Source: Ehretia macrophylla
Lineage: Eukaryota; Streptophyta; Magnoliopsida; Boraginales; Ehretiaceae
Assembly (NCBI GenBank): GCA_037974665.1
Contig: CM075770.1
Span: 67,963,850-68,027,849, forward strand
Direction of reading: 5' to 3'
DNA: 64,000 bases
Under the pieces are notes generated by a model, which had not been told where the DNA came from, made no database searches, and saw nothing but the letters and a program-made list of their open reading frames with translations. Made by a program: the position numbers and the translations under genes. Positions 62,058 through 64,000 of this stretch are shown piece by piece. The first letter of the stretch is position 1. The number at the start of each line of letters is the position of its first letter.

Positions 62058-64000
62058 TGTGAAACCCCACTTTCTTGCTTATCTCGTTTTACGTGCTATA
62101 CCTCGTTTTGCGTGCATATGATCTGTTTATGTGCTATAGGACCTAGAAAGTTATAATTTTGATGTCAATACTCCTAATACGTGCTAAATGTGCATTCATG
62201 AAAATTTCATCAAAAACGGAGTCAAAAATTTTATCGTCGATTTTTAGTGAATAGTATTTTCGAAACACGTCCGCTAAATTTTTGAAACTGGTCTTTTTAA
62301 CCCTTCTAGACCTAGTCCACAGACTTTAATAGACCTATGTTTGATGAAAACGGTTTTAAAATCGGCTTAAGAATTTATTAGGGTTTTTACACCGACCTTT
62401 GCGAAAATCGAGTTTTAAGCCGACTCGGGTGAAATTGTTGGATTGCAAAACTTCTTGTCACCTAAAAATAATTTACTTGAGCTAGATTGGGTGTTGAATA
62501 AATGTTTTGAACTTTGGTAATCAAGAAAATGCATTTAAAGTCAAGAAAACACAAAAATATTAACTTAAACTACTTTGACTTTGCATTTTTTTTAATTGAC
62601 TAAGCTTTTAATTATATATTGTCATCAACACACACTAGGCAAAGCACAAAACACACTCCACACACACACTAAGGGCCGAGAGGTTGAGGGAGAAAAAGAA
62701 AGAGAAAAACTCAAGCTTTTCAATCAAATTTTCAAAGAAAAACTTGGTTTTTGTCCGTAGAACTTTGCACCGACTTGGATTATGCTTGTTGGGCACGCAT
62801 AGCATGCATTCCTAGGCTTATATCACATCAAAGGTGAGAGAAAAATTCTGGATCTCAAAATGTCATTTTTATACTTTTGCTCATAAATGAAAATTTAACC
62901 GTTAGAATTGAAATCTGATGATAGATTATTGCTCCTTGCATGCTAGGGATCATTTTGATACAATACTACAAATTTCTGTCGGATGTAGCATAATTTTTAT
63001 TTTCTGGGTATTTAATTTTGATTAAAATGTTCAAAGTTGAATTAAATGAGTTGTGTTGATCGAAATCGATTGCCGTCGATTTCTAAATACTTGATAATTA
63101 CGTGTTAACGCTGTTGTAATGCCGAATTTTCGATTACATTGTTCGTGTGAAAATCCAAAAAATCCAGTCATGACATCCTAGGGTTTTAGGGTATCGGGGC
63201 ATGATTTGGAGGTGTAATGGTAGATTTCCGAGAGGGCTAATGTAGTAGGTTGAATGGGTGAGTGTTAGAAACTGATTTGGCAATGTTTGGATTAATAGAT
63301 TGTAAGTTATGAATTTTAGAAATTTAGATTGTCATTCTTTAATTTCTTGAACGATGCCTTTAGATGATTGGGTTGTGTTTGAGTGTTGAATGGTGAGTTG
63401 TTGATGAGTAATTTAGGGTTTAATTGTGTTTATAATGCATGTCCGGTTAGATGGCCTACTTTGTCATCTAACTAAGTTATTGATTGATTATTATTGAATT
63501 CGGGAATCGGGCACTTTTGTTGCTGATCTCCCAATTGATTGATTGATTATTATTGAGTTCGGGAATCGAGCACTTTCGTTGCTGATCTCCCAGTTGATTG
63601 ATTTATTGATGATTGATGATGATTATGGAGTCTTGGTATGTGTGTGCCACCTCTCGGGCAGCGTTGGGCTGTCGGGTTGATAACGGCATGACTGCCATAG
63701 GCTACCCCCAGCTCGCATGACGGAGGTGTCATGGAGGGAGGGGCTAGTGAGATACCTCGGGTGCGTGAGTAATAGGGAGGTATAAGAAGAATGGTTGGGA
63801 TCGGGATGGCGTTTGGAGCTACACCAAATAGAGTATCCTTTAATGATTGGTTATATAGTTATGTGATGATAGTATTATTTATGTTATTGTGTGTTTACTG
63901 ACGCAAAGGATTATTCCAAGGTGTTTAGTAGACCTTGCTCGAGATCTATCGGATCCTCACTGGGCTTATGTATATAAGCTTACTCTCTATTATTGCATGC
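62058..64000 (+). mobile_element. Partial Ty3/gypsy-type LTR, family B (right copy, truncated by window edge)
   Basis: It starts TGTGAAACCCC and runs past the window end without reaching an LTR terminus. It is homologous to 1-2138 in inverted orientation and related to the LTRs of element A (GGTGAGAGAAAAATTCTGG block near 62835, GCCACCTCTCGGGCAGCG near 63645). A TATA-like TATATAAG is at 63971. Nothing codes here. Whether a gag-pol follows cannot be seen. Confidence 0.75.
63481..63602 (+). repeat. Tandem duplication of about 59 bases in family B LTR
   Basis: The stretch TGATTGATTATTATTGA plus TTCGGGAATCG, GCACTTT, TTGCTGATCTCCCA occurs twice in a row with four or so differences. The left family B copy has only one such unit (around 640-665 on the complementary strand). 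Confidence 0.65.

Noticed and set aside
1..64000. CRISPR array, bacterial operons or prophage
   Set aside because: No regularly spaced identical repeats, no ribosome-binding-site-led gene strings; the content is plant retroelement and organelle-like DNA.

Overview
This window looks like plant nuclear DNA made of two interleaved materials. About half (roughly 32 kb in five pieces: 2139-13328, 24641-39236, 48744-49583, 53693-56086, 59034-62057) resembles plant mitochondrial non-coding DNA. It has no intact gene, carries decayed plastid-derived pieces (the trnA intron/exon 2 to 23S rRNA 5' end, a trnN copy, possibly a scrap of psbD), a Tat-like integrase fragment, a LINE scrap and a broken nuclear-type GMC oxidoreductase gene. 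Such mixtures are typical of plant mitochondrial genomes. The other half consists of Ty3/gypsy retroelements that split this block. The best reading is a large nuclear insertion of organellar DNA (NUMT) later invaded by retrotransposons. No recognised mitochondrial protein gene was found, so the mitochondrial origin is inferred. The species cannot be named.

Layout. 1-2138: part of a family B LTR on the minus strand. 2139-13328: organelle-like DNA. 13329-24640: element A, a full-length minus-strand Ty3/gypsy chromovirus of probable Tekay/Del type, with two LTRs, an initiator-Met primer-binding site, a polypurine tract and a broken gag-pol; its left LTR holds a nested solo LTR (D1, 13830-16441) with a perfect CTAAC target-site duplication. 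24641-39236: organelle-like DNA with a Tat-like integrase remnant, the GMC pseudogene, plastid pieces and a LINE scrap. 39237-48743: element C, a second full-length element of the same type on the plus strand. 49584-53692: E, a probable 4.1-kb solo LTR with a perfect CCCTT duplication and a 20-bp degenerate minisatellite. 56087-59033: D2, a solo LTR of the D1 family in the opposite orientation. 62058-64000: the start of another family B LTR on the plus strand, so the window is bounded by inverted copies of one LTR family.

No gene here appears functional. Both gag-pol sets are broken, several stops being TAG where CAG (Gln) or TGG (Trp) is expected, and the plastid fragments carry many G-to-A/C-to-T changes. 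This fits decay of methylated, silenced nuclear DNA. The least expected pattern is in the LTRs: families B, C, D and E, otherwise quite different, share near the 3' part of the LTR a TGAG...GCTC hairpin or palindrome, then a splice-acceptor-like CAG, then a short open segment in the same phase, acidic in B, C and E.
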